This document shows, piece by piece, positions 7,902 to 16,288 of a stretch of DNA of 64,000 nt. Below the pieces are notes generated by a model. That model ran no database searches, was not told where the DNA came from, and saw nothing but the letters and a program-made list of their open reading frames with translations. This stretch comes from Rhodocista pekingensis (GTDB lineage: Bacteria; Pseudomonadota; Alphaproteobacteria; Azospirillales; Azospirillaceae), in assembly GCF_042665545.1 (NCBI RefSeq), contig NZ_JBHTCM010000004.1:434001-498000 (forward strand). The letters run 5' to 3'. Position 1 is the stretch's first letter; each line of letters starts with the position of its first letter. A program made the position numbers and the translations under genes.

Positions 7902-9296
7902 TCAGCGCCTGTAGGTCACGGCCTTGACGGCCTGAACGACATCGTCCTGCTGCGGCAGCGCCAGCTTCTCCAGGTTCGCGGCATAGGGCAGCGGCACGTC
8001 CTTGGCATGGACCCTGACCACGGGCGCGTCCAGGTGGTCGAAGGCGTGCTCCATCATCAGGGCGGCCAGCTCCGACCCGATGCCGGCGAAGGCCCAGCCC
8101 TCCTCGACGGAGACAAGGCGGTTGGTCTTCTTCACGCTGGCGACGACGGTCTCCACATCCAGCGGCCGGATGGTGCGGAGGTCGATCACCTCGACGCTGG
8201 TGCCCTCCTCCGCCAGCCGCTCCGCGGCGGCAAGGGCATGCGCCACCATCAGGGAATAGGCTGTGACGGTCACGTCGGTGCCCTGCCGGACCACCTTGGC
8301 CCGGCCGATGGGAACGATGAAGTCCGGGTCCGTCGGGCACGGGAAGGAGTGGCCGTAGAGGATCTCGTTCTCCAGCACGATCACGGGGTTGGGATCGCGG
8401 ATGGCGGCCTTCAGCAGGCCCTTGGCGTCGGCCGCCGTATAGGGGGCGACCACCTTCAGGCCGGGGATATGGCCGTACCAGCTCGCAAAGTCCTGGCTGT
8501 GCTGGGCGGCGACGCGGGCGGCGGCACCGTTGGGGCCGCGGAAGACGATGGGGCACCCCATCTGGCCGCCGGACATGTAGAGCGTCTTGGCCGCCGAGTT
8601 GATGATCTGGTCGATCGCCTGCATCGAGAAATTGAAGGTCATGAACTCGATGACCGGGCGCAGCCCCCCGAAGGCCGCCCCCACGCCCAGGCCGGCGAAG
8701 CCGTGCTCGGTGATGGGCGTGTCGATCACCCGTTCGGCGCCGAACTCCTGCAACAGGCCCTGGCTGACCTTGTAGGCGCCCTGGTACTCGGCCACCTCCT
8801 CGCCCATCAGGAACACGGTCGGATCGCGCCGCATCTCCTCGGCCATGGCGTCGCGCAGGGCTTCGCGCACGGTGATGACCGGCGCGTCCTTGAAGAAGCG
8901 GTCCTCGTCGGAGGCGGGGGCGGCCGCCGGGGAGGAGGGCGGCGGGGTGGACGGCAGCGACGGGGCCGGCCCCTCCTCACCCTTCACATGCCGGGCGGCG
9001 GCGGATTTCGGCGTGCTCTCCTCGGTCCGGGCCAGATTCTGCTCGGCGCTCTCGCCCTCCTGGGTGATGACGGCGATGGGGGTGTTGACGGCCACGCCCT
9101 CGGTCCCCTCCTGCACCAGGATGCTGGCCAGGGTGCCTTCGTCCACGGCCTCCACCTCCATGGTGGCCTTGTCGGTCTCGATCTCGGCCAGCACGTCGCC
9201 CGCCTTGACCTCGTCCCCTTCCTTCTTCAGCCACTTGGCCAGCTTGCCTTCCGTCATGGTCGGCGACAGGGCCGGCATCAGGACCTGCACGGGCAT
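7902..9296 (-). CDS. pdhB: pyruvate dehydrogenase E1 beta with N-terminal lipoyl domain
   Basis: Beta subunit of the thiamine-diphosphate-dependent E1, 464 residues. Residues 1-80 form a lipoyl domain with K43 in ETDKATMEVEAVDEG, an arrangement typical of alphaproteobacteria. A Glu/Ser/Pro-rich linker runs to about 140. The transketolase-like beta domain begins at ITVREALRDAMAEEM and includes LMGEEVAEYQGAYKV and TPITEHGFAGLGVGAAF. The start at 9296 is chosen because GGAGGG lies seven bases before it; an upstream in-frame start at 9350 would overlap pdhA by 28 bases. It forms the E1 heterotetramer with pdhA. Confidence 0.97.
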   Translation of the reverse strand: MPVQVLMPALSPTMTEGKLAKWLKKEGDEVKAGDVLAEIETDKATMEVEAVDEGTLASILVQEGTEGVAVNTPIAVITQEGESAEQNLARTEESTPKSAAARHVKGEEGPAPSLPSTPPPSSPAAAPASDEDRFFKDAPVITVREALRDAMAEEMRRDPTVFLMGEEVAEYQGAYKVSQGLLQEFGAERVIDTPITEHGFAGLGVGAAFGGLRPVIEFMTFNFSMQAIDQIINSAAKTLYMSGGQMGCPIVFRGPNGAAARVAAQHSQDFASWYGHIPGLKVVAPYTAADAKGLLKAAIRDPNPVIVLENEILYGHSFPCPTDPDFIVPIGRAKVVRQGTDVTVTAYSLMVAHALAAAERLAEEGTSVEVIDLRTIRPLDVETVVASVKKTNRLVSVEEGWAFAGIGSELAALMMEHAFDHLDAPVVRVHAKDVPLPYAANLEKLALPQQDDVVQAVKAVTYRR

Positions 9297-9322
9297 CTCG
9301 TTCCCTCCGGATCGGCGACGGG

Positions 9323-10330
9323 TCAGGCGTCCACGAGCACGTCCGTCCACAGCTCGGACGGATCGGGCTCGGGGCTCTGGGTGGCGAACTCGGCGGCCTC
9401 GGTGACCACCTGCTTGACCTCGCGGTCGATGGCCTTCAGGGCGTCCTCGTCGGTGTAGGACTTCTCAAGCAGCATCGTCTTGAGGTGGTCGATGGGATCG
9501 GATTCCGACCGCATCTTGTTCACCTCCTCCTTCGTCCGGTACTTGGCCGGATCGGACATGGAGTGGCCGCGGTAGCGGTAGGTCTTCATCTCCAGGATCA
9601 TCGGCCCCTGGCCGCCGCGCACATGGGCCACCGCCTCGTCGGCCGCCCCCCTCACCTCCAGCACGTCCATGCCGTTCACCTGACGGCCGGGAATGCCGTA
9701 GGCGCTGCCGCGCATGTAAAGCTCGCCGGCCGAGGAGCGCGTCTGCGCCGTGCCCATGGCGTACTTGTTGTTCTCGATGATGTAGAGGACCGGCAGGTGC
9801 CAGAGGGCGGCCATGTTGAAGGATTCGTAGACCTGGCCCTGGTTCACCGCCCCGTCGCCCATGTAGCAGACGGCGATGCCGTCATCCTTGGCGTACTTGT
9901 GGGCGAAGGCGAGGCCCGTGCCGATGGGAACCTGGGCGCCGACGATGCCGTGGCCGCCGAAGAACTTCTTCTCGCGGCTGAACATGTGCATGGAGCCGCC
10001 CTTGCCCTTGGAATAGCCCCCGCGGCGGCCGGTCAGCTCGGCCATCACGCCCTTGGGGTCCATCTGGCAGGCCAGCATGTGGCCATGGTCGCGGTAGCTC
10101 GTGATGATGCTGTCGCCGGGCCGCAGCGCGTTCTGGATGCCGACGACGACCGCCTCCTGGCCGATGTAGAGATGGCAGAAGCCGCCGATCAGGCCCATGC
10201 CGTACATCTGGCCGGCCTTCTCCTCGAAGCGGCGGATCAGCAGCATCTCGCGGTAGTACTTCAGCAGCTCTTCGGGACCGGGCAGCGTCGCAGCTTCAGG
10301 AGCCGCACCCTTGGCGCGGCGCTTGGACAT
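9323..10330 (-). CDS. pdhA: pyruvate dehydrogenase E1 alpha
   Basis: Alpha subunit of E1; decarboxylates pyruvate with thiamine diphosphate. It has 335 residues from the ATG at 10330, nine bases after a GGGAGGAG ribosome-binding site; a GTG two codons upstream is possible but too close to it. Seen are YRDHGHMLA, the TPP-binding motif from GDGAVNQGQVYESFNMAAL to IIENN, and the regulatory-loop region TYRYRGHSMSDPAKYR. It is the first gene of pdhA-pdhB-pdhC-orphan-lpdA. The 177 bases upstream carry TTGCA-type repeats that may be an operator. Confidence 0.97.
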   Translation of the reverse strand: MSKRRAKGAAPEAATLPGPEELLKYYREMLLIRRFEEKAGQMYGMGLIGGFCHLYIGQEAVVVGIQNALRPGDSIITSYRDHGHMLACQMDPKGVMAELTGRRGGYSKGKGGSMHMFSREKKFFGGHGIVGAQVPIGTGLAFAHKYAKDDGIAVCYMGDGAVNQGQVYESFNMAALWHLPVLYIIENNKYAMGTAQTRSSAGELYMRGSAYGIPGRQVNGMDVLEVRGAADEAVAHVRGGQGPMILEMKTYRYRGHSMSDPAKYRTKEEVNKMRSESDPIDHLKTMLLEKSYTDEDALKAIDREVKQVVTEAAEFATQSPEPDPSELWTDVLVDA

Positions 10331-10435
10331 GGCCACAGGCTCCTCCCTCGTGCACGGGGGCGCAGGTGTGGTGATACACCCGGCGGATTGGAGGTAGAGC
10401 TAGCGCCGCCCCACGGCCTTTGCAAGGTGTGTGCG

Positions 10436-10457
10436 CTGCAATATGCTGTTTTTGCAG
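10436..10457. promoter_or_regulatory. inverted repeat CTGCAA-N10-TTGCAG upstream of pdhA
   Basis: CTGCAA at 10436-10441 and TTGCAG at 10452-10457 form an inverted repeat about 105 bases before the pdhA start. A third related element, TTTGCAA, lies at 10419-10425. RamB/PccR-type acyl-metabolism regulators are known to use TTTGCAAA-like sites. Linking this repeat to such a regulator is inference. Confidence 0.3.
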
Positions 10458-10507
10458 AGAAAAAGACAGTTAACCGGATTTTCGTTAATCGATGCCGGAT
10501 CAGCAGG

Positions 10508-10879
10508 TTAACGGGACACAGGCTGCGTGTCCTGCGGCGATTGCGGGGCAGGCCGGCCCGGAAGAAGGATCACCAGATCGTCCGGATGCGTCTTGTTCAA
10601 CAGCAGGCGCGCCCGTTCCTCCAGCATGTCGGGGTCGAGATTGTCCGGCCGCAGCAGCCGGGCGCGGTGTTCGAGCTGTTCGCGTTCATGGCGCACGTCG
10701 GCCAGCACGCGCGACGCCTCCTCCACCTCACCTTGCAGGTGGGTGAGCGCCACCAGCCCCCGGTCCCCCTGGACCGTGTGGTAGGCGAAGTAGGCGACCA
10801 CCGACGCGCCGAGGACCGGCCCGATGATCTGCCGGAAGGCGCGGTTGAAGGCGGAGCCGAGGGCGTGCATTGCAATCAT
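10508..10879 (-). CDS. ftsB: FtsB/DivIC family septum-formation protein
   Basis: A 123-residue bitopic protein of the FtsB/DivIC (septum formation initiator) family, which links FtsL and FtsQ in the division complex. It has one membrane segment at about 18-36 (IIGPVLGASVVAYFAYHTVQG). A heptad-rich helix follows at about 42-75 (EVEEASRVLADVRHEREQLE), then the family end block RLLRPDNLDPDMLEERARLLL. The start is 10879 or, nine bases in, 10870; neither has a strong ribosome-binding site. It lies between eno and pdhA, the usual alphaproteobacterial position. Confidence 0.88.
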   Translation of the reverse strand: MIAMHALGSAFNRAFRQIIGPVLGASVVAYFAYHTVQGDRGLVALTHLQGEVEEASRVLADVRHEREQLEHRARLLRPDNLDPDMLEERARLLLNKTHPDDLVILLPGRPAPQSPQDTQPVSR

Positions 10880-11011
10880 GCTGGCATGGAAACACTGCCG
10901 CCCGCGCCCGTCAATGCTTCCGCAGGTGGAACCCTGTCCGGGATCGTGAAGGCCGGCACCAGCCTGCGCTGTCGGCCGAAAGCAGCGGAAACGCGCTCCC
11001 GAAAGACACGG

Positions 11012-11039
11012 AAAAGGGGTGGCCGGCGCCGGCCACCCC
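11012..11039 (-). terminator. rho-independent terminator of eno
   Basis: On the minus strand GGGGTGGCC, loop GGCGCC, GGCCACCCC, then TTTTC. The nine-base perfect GC stem can extend through the self-complementary loop. It begins 22 bases after the eno stop. This is the clearest U-tract terminator on the minus strand of this region, and it separates eno from ftsB. Confidence 0.75.
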
Positions 11040-11061
11040 CTTGCAACGGGTCGGATCTGCC

Positions 11062-12342
11062 TCAGCCGCGCTTCAGCGCCGTCCGGCCGGGGAAGATGCG
11101 GGCCCGGCCCAGGCCCTCCTCGATGCGAATCAGCTGGTTGTACTTGGCGATCCGGTCGGAGCGGGACAGCGAGCCGGTCTTGATCTGGCCGCAGTTGGTC
11201 GCCACCGCCAGATCGGCGATCGTGGAATCCTCCGTCTCGCCCGAGCGGTGCGACATCACGGCCGTGTAGCCGTTGCTCTGGGCGATGCGGACCGCCTCCA
11301 GCGTCTCGGTCAGGGAGCCGATCTGGTTCACCTTGACCAGGATGGAATTGGCGATGCCGCGGGAGATGCCGTCGGACAGGCGGACCGGGTTGGTGACGAA
11401 CAGATCGTCGCCGACGAGCTGGACCGAGCCGCCGATGGCGTCCGTCAGGGCCTTCCAGCCGTCCCAGTCATCCTCCGCCATGCCGTCCTCGATGGAGACG
11501 ATCGGATAGCGGCCGACCAGATCCTGCCAGTAGGCGACCATGCCGGCGGCGTCCAGGCTCTTGCCCTCTCCGGCCAGCTCATAGCGGCCGTTCCTGAAGA
11601 ACTCGGTGGAGGCGGCGTCGAGCGCCAGCAGAACGTCCTCGCCCGGGCGGTAACCGGCGGCCTCCACGGCCTTCATGATGAAGCCCAGGGCCTCGTCGGT
11701 GGACTTCAGGTTCGGCGCGAAGCCACCCTCGTCGCCGACGGCGGTGTTGTGGCCGGCGTCCTTCAACTTCTTCTTCAGCGCATGGAAGATCTCGGCGCCC
11801 ATGCGGATGCTGTCGGCGCAGGTCTCGGCCCCGACCGGCATCACCATGAATTCCTGGATGTCGATCGGGTTGTCGGCATGGGCGCCGCCGTTGATGATGT
11901 TCATCATCGGCACCGGCAGGGTGCGGGCGTTGGCGCCGCCGACATAGCGGTAGAGCGGCTGGTCCAGCTCATCCGCCGCGGCCTTGGCGACGGCCAGGCT
12001 GACGCCCAGGATCGCGTTGGCACCGAGGCGGCTCTTGTTGGGCGTGCCGTCCAGTTCGATCATGATGGAGTCGATGGCGACCTGCTCGGTCGCCTCCAGA
12101 CCCGACAGGGTGTCGAAGATCTCGCCGTTCACGGACTCGACGGCGCGCAGGACGCCCTTGCCGCCGTAGCGGGCCTTGTCGCCGTCGCGCAGCTCCACCG
12201 CCTCATGGGCGCCCGTGGACGCGCCGGACGGCACGGCAGCCCGACCGAAAGCCCCGGACTCCAGCCGCACCTCCACCTCGACGGTGGGGTTGCCACGGCT
12301 GTCCAGGATCTCGCGGGCATGGATGTCGATGATGGCGGACAT
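11062..12342 (-). CDS. eno: enolase
   Basis: Glycolytic enzyme converting 2-phosphoglycerate to phosphoenolpyruvate. At 426 residues it is full length. The start is MSAIIDIHAREILDSRGNPT. The substrate-loop SGASTGAHEAVELRDGD, GDEGGFAPN, the Mg-binding SIEDGMAEDDWDGW and VGDDLFVTN blocks, and SHRSGETEDSTIADLAVA all appear in order. A perfect hairpin terminator follows, and 138 bases of unassigned GC-rich sequence lie upstream. Confidence 0.98.
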   Translation of the reverse strand: MSAIIDIHAREILDSRGNPTVEVEVRLESGAFGRAAVPSGASTGAHEAVELRDGDKARYGGKGVLRAVESVNGEIFDTLSGLEATEQVAIDSIMIELDGTPNKSRLGANAILGVSLAVAKAAADELDQPLYRYVGGANARTLPVPMMNIINGGAHADNPIDIQEFMVMPVGAETCADSIRMGAEIFHALKKKLKDAGHNTAVGDEGGFAPNLKSTDEALGFIMKAVEAAGYRPGEDVLLALDAASTEFFRNGRYELAGEGKSLDAAGMVAYWQDLVGRYPIVSIEDGMAEDDWDGWKALTDAIGGSVQLVGDDLFVTNPVRLSDGISRGIANSILVKVNQIGSLTETLEAVRIAQSNGYTAVMSHRSGETEDSTIADLAVATNCGQIKTGSLSRSDRIAKYNQLIRIEEGLGRARIFPGRTALKRG

Positions 12343-12480
12343 GGGCCCCTTCTCCTCGTGACGCGCACCGGGATCGGCGCGGAACGGATCAACGGGATAG
12401 CGGGTGCCGCGCCCCCCCGCAAGGGGACTGGTCGGCTAATACGGCCGCACCGCCCTGCGCGGGGAGCGGCACGGGGCCGG

Positions 12481-13104
12481 TCAGGCCGACTCCCCTCCCA
12501 GGTCCTTGAAGGAGAGCGGCCGGTCGATGGTCCGCCGGGCGCCGCGGGTCCCCAGATAGAAATCTGTCAGCACCGCGAGGTCGGCGGCGATGTCGCTGGA
12601 CATCCGCATCAGCGGCCCGAAACGGACACTGCGCCGGCCATAGTCGAGCGCACAGGGCAGCACCGGGATGTCAGCCGCCCGGGCGATGCGCCAGAAGCCG
12701 CTCTTCCAGTGCTCGCTCGCGCTACGCGACCCGTCCGGGGCGATGGCCATGGTCAGCTTGTCGGCCTGCCGGAACTTCTCGGCCATCTGGCCGACGACGC
12801 CACCGGCACGGCGCCGGTCGATGCCGAACACCCCGCACCAGCGCATGAACGGGGCCAGCGGCCCGCGCATCAGCGTGTGCTTCGCCATGATCTTGACGTC
12901 GATGGCGAGCGCGAGCGCTGCGCTCATGACGACAAGGAAGTCCCAGTTGGAGGTGTGCGGGGCACCGATGATGATGAACTTCGGCGCGTCGGGCACCTCT
13001 CCCTCGAACTTCCAGCCGCCCAGGCGCATCAGGGCGAGGCCGAGCCAGCGGGTGAAGGGGGTGCCGCGGCGGGGAACGGAAGGACCGACGATGGGAGGCT
13101 GCAC
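12481..13104 (-). CDS. PlsC-like 1-acylglycerol-3-phosphate acyltransferase family protein
   Basis: A 207-residue lysophospholipid acyltransferase-fold protein. It has the HX4D catalytic motif as HTSNWD at about 50-55. A second conserved block, APDGSRS, stands in the position of the EGTRS glycerol-phosphate-binding motif. It is shorter than PlsC and resembles the small group that transfers acyl chains to lipids of unknown identity. It lies between eno and kdsA on the same strand. The substrate cannot be told from sequence; proximity to kdsA (lipopolysaccharide KDO) is suggestive only. Confidence 0.75.
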   Translation of the reverse strand: MQPPIVGPSVPRRGTPFTRWLGLALMRLGGWKFEGEVPDAPKFIIIGAPHTSNWDFLVVMSAALALAIDVKIMAKHTLMRGPLAPFMRWCGVFGIDRRRAGGVVGQMAEKFRQADKLTMAIAPDGSRSASEHWKSGFWRIARAADIPVLPCALDYGRRSVRFGPLMRMSSDIAADLAVLTDFYLGTRGARRTIDRPLSFKDLGGESA

Positions 13105-13148
13105 GGACGGAACTTTCGGGACCTTGGGTTGAGCCGGAAGGAGACTGA

Positions 13149-13991
13149 TCAGAACCGGACAGGGGTCGCCTTTGCAATGCGGTCGAGCGCCACCATGACC
13201 TCAAGGATGGAGCCCAGTTCCGAAATCGGCACCATGTTGGGACCGTCGCTCGGAGCGTGATCGGGGTCCTGGTGCGTTTCCATGAAGACGGCGGCCACGC
13301 CGATGGCGACCGCGGCCCGTGCCAGCACCGGCACGAACTCCCGCTGCCCGCCACTGGTCGTTCCCTGCCCGCCCGGCTGCTGCACGCTGTGGGTGGCGTC
13401 GAAGACGACGGGATAGCCGGTCGCGGCCATGATCGGCAGCGAGCGCATGTCGCTGACCAGCGTGTTGTAGCCGAAGCTGGCGCCGCGCTCGCACAGCAGG
13501 ATGTTGTCGTTGCCCGTGCTGGCGATCTTCGCCGCCACGTTCTTCATGTCCCAGGGCGCCAGGAACTGCCCCTTCTTCACGTTGACGGGCTTGCCGGTCT
13601 CGCCGGCCGCCAGCAGCAGGTCGGTCTGGCGGCAGAGGAAGGCGGGGATCTGGAGCACGTCCACCGCTTCAGCCACCGGGGCGCACTGCTCGGGCGCGTG
13701 GACGTCGGTCAGCACGGGGATGCCGAACGTCTCCCGCACCTCGGCCAGGATGGGCAGGCTCTTCTCCATCCCCAGCCCGCGGGCGGTGCTGACGGAGGTT
13801 CGGTTCGCCTTGTCGAAGCTGGTCTTGTAGATCAACCCGATGCCCAGCCGGCGGGTGATCTCCACCAGGGCGCCGCTCATCTCCAGCGCGTGCTGGCGGG
13901 ATTCGAGCTGGCACGGCCCGGCGATCAGCGTGAACGGCCGGTCGTTGGCGACCGTGAGGTCGCGGACGGCGACGGTGCGGGGCGCAACCAT
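13149..13991 (-). CDS. kdsA: 3-deoxy-8-phosphooctulonate synthase (KDO-8-P synthase)
   Basis: Condenses arabinose 5-phosphate with phosphoenolpyruvate to make KDO-8-phosphate for the lipopolysaccharide inner core. It has 280 residues. Conserved blocks are LIAGPCQLESR, YKTSFDKANRTS, EVRETFGIPVLTDVHAPEQ, LQIPAFLCRQTDLL, NVKKGQFLAPWDM, and FDATHSVQQPGG. It sits between pyrG and the acyltransferase, the conserved alphaproteobacterial order pyrG-kdsA-eno. Confidence 0.97.
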   Translation of the reverse strand: MVAPRTVAVRDLTVANDRPFTLIAGPCQLESRQHALEMSGALVEITRRLGIGLIYKTSFDKANRTSVSTARGLGMEKSLPILAEVRETFGIPVLTDVHAPEQCAPVAEAVDVLQIPAFLCRQTDLLLAAGETGKPVNVKKGQFLAPWDMKNVAAKIASTGNDNILLCERGASFGYNTLVSDMRSLPIMAATGYPVVFDATHSVQQPGGQGTTSGGQREFVPVLARAAVAIGVAAVFMETHQDPDHAPSDGPNMVPISELGSILEVMVALDRIAKATPVRF

Positions 13992-14030
13992 GTCTCCAGG
14001 CCTTCCCTTGATTGTGGTTGCCTCAAGCGT

Positions 14031-14057
14031 CCGTCCGGCCGTCCCGCGGCCGGACGG
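14031..14057 (-). terminator. hairpin terminator downstream of pyrG
   Basis: CCGTCCGGCC (14031-14040), a 7-base loop and GGCCGGACGG (14048-14057): a perfect 10-bp stem seven bases after the pyrG stop and before the kdsA start. There is no U-tract, so it may act as a partial terminator or an RNA 3'-end stabiliser. Confidence 0.55.
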
Positions 14058-14064
14058 TATCGCG

Positions 14065-15693
14065 TCAGACCAGCCGGCTCTGCTCGATGGCCGCGCGGAT
14101 GAAACTGGTGAACAGCGGGTGCGGCTCGAACGGCTTGGACTTCAGCTCCGGATGGAACTGCACGCCGATGTACCAGGGGTGCACCGGCAGTTCGACGATC
14201 TCCGGCAGCACGCCGTCGGGCGACAGGCCGGAGAACTTCAGCCCCACCGCCTCCAGCTTCTCCCGGAAGTTGATGTTGACCTCGTAGCGGTGGCGATGCC
14301 GCTCCTGGATGAAGTCGGCGCCATAGATATCGCGGACCTTGGTCCCTGGCAGCAGGTGGCAGTCGTAGCTTCCCAGCCGCATGGTGCCGCCCAGGTCGCC
14401 GCCGGCCGCCCGCTTCTCAAGCTGGTTGCCGCGGCTCCACTCGGTCATCAGGCCGACGACGGCCGGATCGGGATGGCCGAACTCGGACGAGCCGGCATTC
14501 TCCAGCCCGGCGAGGTGCCGCGTCGCCTCGATCACCGCCATCTGCATGCCGAAGCAGATGCCGAAATAGGGGATGCCGCGCTCCCGCGCGAACTGGGCCG
14601 CCTTGATCTTGCCTTCCGTGCCGCGCTCGCCGAAACCGCCCGGCACCAGGATGCCGTGGACACCTTCCAGCCGGTGGATGGCGCCGTCGGTCTCGAAGAT
14701 CTCGGCGTCGATCCAGTCGAGCTTGACCTTCACGTTGTTGGCGATGCCGCCATGGGTCAGCGCCTCGCCCAGCGACTTGTAAGCGTCCAGCAGGCTCGTG
14801 TACTTGCCGACGACGGCGATGGTGACCTCGCCCTCCGGGTGGCGGACACGGGAGACGATCTCCTGCCAGCGGCTGAGATCCGGCTCGCCCTCGACCGGCA
14901 TGCCGAAGAACTTCAGCACCTGCGTGTCGAAGCCCTGTTCGTGGTAGCTGATCGGCACCTGGTAGATGGTGTCCACGTCCAGCGCCGCGATCACCGCCTC
15001 CTGCTTGATGTTGCAGAACAGCGCGATCTTGCGGCGCTCGTTGTCGGGGATCGGCCGATCAGCGCGGCAGAGCAGGATCTGCGGCTGAATGCCGACACTC
15101 AGCAGCTCCTTCACGGAGTGCTGCGTCGGCTTCGTCTTCAGCTCGCCTGCCGCCGGGATGTAGGGCAGCAGGGTGACGTGGGTGAACAGGGCCCGGTCCG
15201 GCCCCAGCTCGTTGCCGAGCTGGCGGATGGCCTCCAGGAAGGGCAGGCTCTCGATGTCGCCGACGGTGCCGCCGACCTCGACCAGACAGAAATCCTCGTC
15301 CGTCAGGTCGGCCTGGACGAATTCCTTGATGGCGTCGGTGATGTGCGGGATCACCTGCACCGTCGCGCCCAGATAATCGCCGCGGCGCTCCTTGGCGATG
15401 ACGTTCGAGTAGATGCGCCCGGTGGTGATGTTGTCGCTCTGGCGCGTCGGCACGCCGGTGAAGCGCTCATAGTGCCCGAGGTCGAGGTCGGTCTCGGCAC
15501 CGTCGTCGGTGACATAAACCTCGCCGTGCTGGTACGGGCTCATCGTGCCCGGATCGACGTTCAGGTAAGGGTCCAGCTTCCGCAGGCGGACCTTGAAGCC
15601 ACGGGCCTGGAGCAACGCTCCGAGGGCGGCCGAGGCGAGGCCCTTGCCGAGGGAAGACACAACGCCGCCGGTGATGAAGATGAAGCGCGTCAT
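14065..15693 (-). CDS. pyrG: CTP synthase
   Basis: Makes CTP from UTP, ATP and glutamine. The 542-residue protein has the amidoligase domain at 1 to about 268 (FITGGVVSSLGKGLASAALG P-loop, LDPYLNVDPGTMSPYQHGEVYVT split across the nucleotide site). The class I glutamine amidotransferase domain covers about 295-542, with the nucleophile Cys in YFGICFGMQMAV, and His/Glu in VQFHPELKSKP. It lies between secG and kdsA. A hairpin follows the gene. Confidence 0.98.
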   Translation of the reverse strand: MTRFIFITGGVVSSLGKGLASAALGALLQARGFKVRLRKLDPYLNVDPGTMSPYQHGEVYVTDDGAETDLDLGHYERFTGVPTRQSDNITTGRIYSNVIAKERRGDYLGATVQVIPHITDAIKEFVQADLTDEDFCLVEVGGTVGDIESLPFLEAIRQLGNELGPDRALFTHVTLLPYIPAAGELKTKPTQHSVKELLSVGIQPQILLCRADRPIPDNERRKIALFCNIKQEAVIAALDVDTIYQVPISYHEQGFDTQVLKFFGMPVEGEPDLSRWQEIVSRVRHPEGEVTIAVVGKYTSLLDAYKSLGEALTHGGIANNVKVKLDWIDAEIFETDGAIHRLEGVHGILVPGGFGERGTEGKIKAAQFARERGIPYFGICFGMQMAVIEATRHLAGLENAGSSEFGHPDPAVVGLMTEWSRGNQLEKRAAGGDLGGTMRLGSYDCHLLPGTKVRDIYGADFIQERHRHRYEVNINFREKLEAVGLKFSGLSPDGVLPEIVELPVHPWYIGVQFHPELKSKPFEPHPLFTSFIRAAIEQSRLV

Positions 15694-15765
15694 GGAAGCC
15701 TAATCTAGCTCGATCGGAAATCCCGGGCCACAGCGCCCGATACGGCCGCCATGCCCCCCAATGGA

Positions 15766-15791
15766 AAGAGGCGGCCTTTCCGCCGCCTCTT
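15766..15791 (-). terminator. hairpin terminator downstream of secG
   Basis: AAGAGGCGGC (15766-15775), loop CTTTCC, GCCGCCTCTT (15782-15791). This is a perfect 10-bp stem 23 bases after the secG stop, in the secG-pyrG spacer. On the minus strand it is followed by TCC rather than a long U-tract. Confidence 0.55.
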
Positions 15792-15813
15792 CGTCTCAGC
15801 CGGTTGTCCGGAC

Positions 15814-16167
15814 TTACTGGCCGACGGGGACCGTCGGCTGCGCCGGTTGGGCCGGAGGCTGCTCGGGTGCCGGAGCGGGGGCCGCGGGGGCCTCCTGCTG
15901 CACGCCGGGCGCCGTGCGGTCGAAGATCGATTCGGCCGGGCCGGTGGCGCCGGTCATCGCGGCCAGCACCAGACTGGTGGTGAAGAAGCAGGCGGCGAGG
16001 ATCGCCGTCGTCCGGGTCAGCAGATTGGCGCTGCCCCGCGTCGTCATGAGACCGCCCATGGTGCCGCCACCGATGCCCAGCCCGCCGCCTTCCGACTTCT
16101 GGATGAGGACGACGCCGACCAGCGACACGGCGATCAGCAGATGGACGACAAGAACCACCTTTTCCAT
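15814..16167 (-). CDS. secG: preprotein translocase subunit SecG
   Basis: Small inner-membrane subunit of the SecYEG channel. It has 117 residues from MEKVVLVVHLL at 16167, which has AAGGA nine bases upstream; an upstream ATG at 16197 adds only ten residues. There are two membrane segments, at about 3-22 and 52-72, separated by the family block VLIQKSEGGGLGIGGG and LTRTTAILAA. The Ala/Pro-rich tail (about 80-117) is typical of alphaproteobacterial SecG. It lies between tpiA and pyrG. Confidence 0.92.
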   Translation of the reverse strand: MEKVVLVVHLLIAVSLVGVVLIQKSEGGGLGIGGGTMGGLMTTRGSANLLTRTTAILAACFFTTSLVLAAMTGATGPAESIFDRTAPGVQQEAPAAPAPAPEQPPAQPAQPTVPVGQ

Positions 16168-16288
16168 GGGAACTGTCCTTCGCAACGAACGAAGCACCGG
16201 AACGCTGCACGCCCGGAAGCGGCAGGAATCCGGTGCTCTCGGCCGCAGTGTTTACAGTCTGTCCGCGTCCCGCGCCAGCCCGAATGTG

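Noticed and set aside
6463..8556. Upstream extension of the orphan frame through pdhC to 8556
   Set aside because: The extension is Arg/Gly/Pro-rich shadow of pdhC and pdhB; the real start at 6462 has its own ribosome-binding site.
12390..12430. Possible eno promoter TTGCGG-N17-TATCCC on the minus strand
   Set aside because: The -10 matches poorly and the region is a run of G and C; I cannot separate it from chance.
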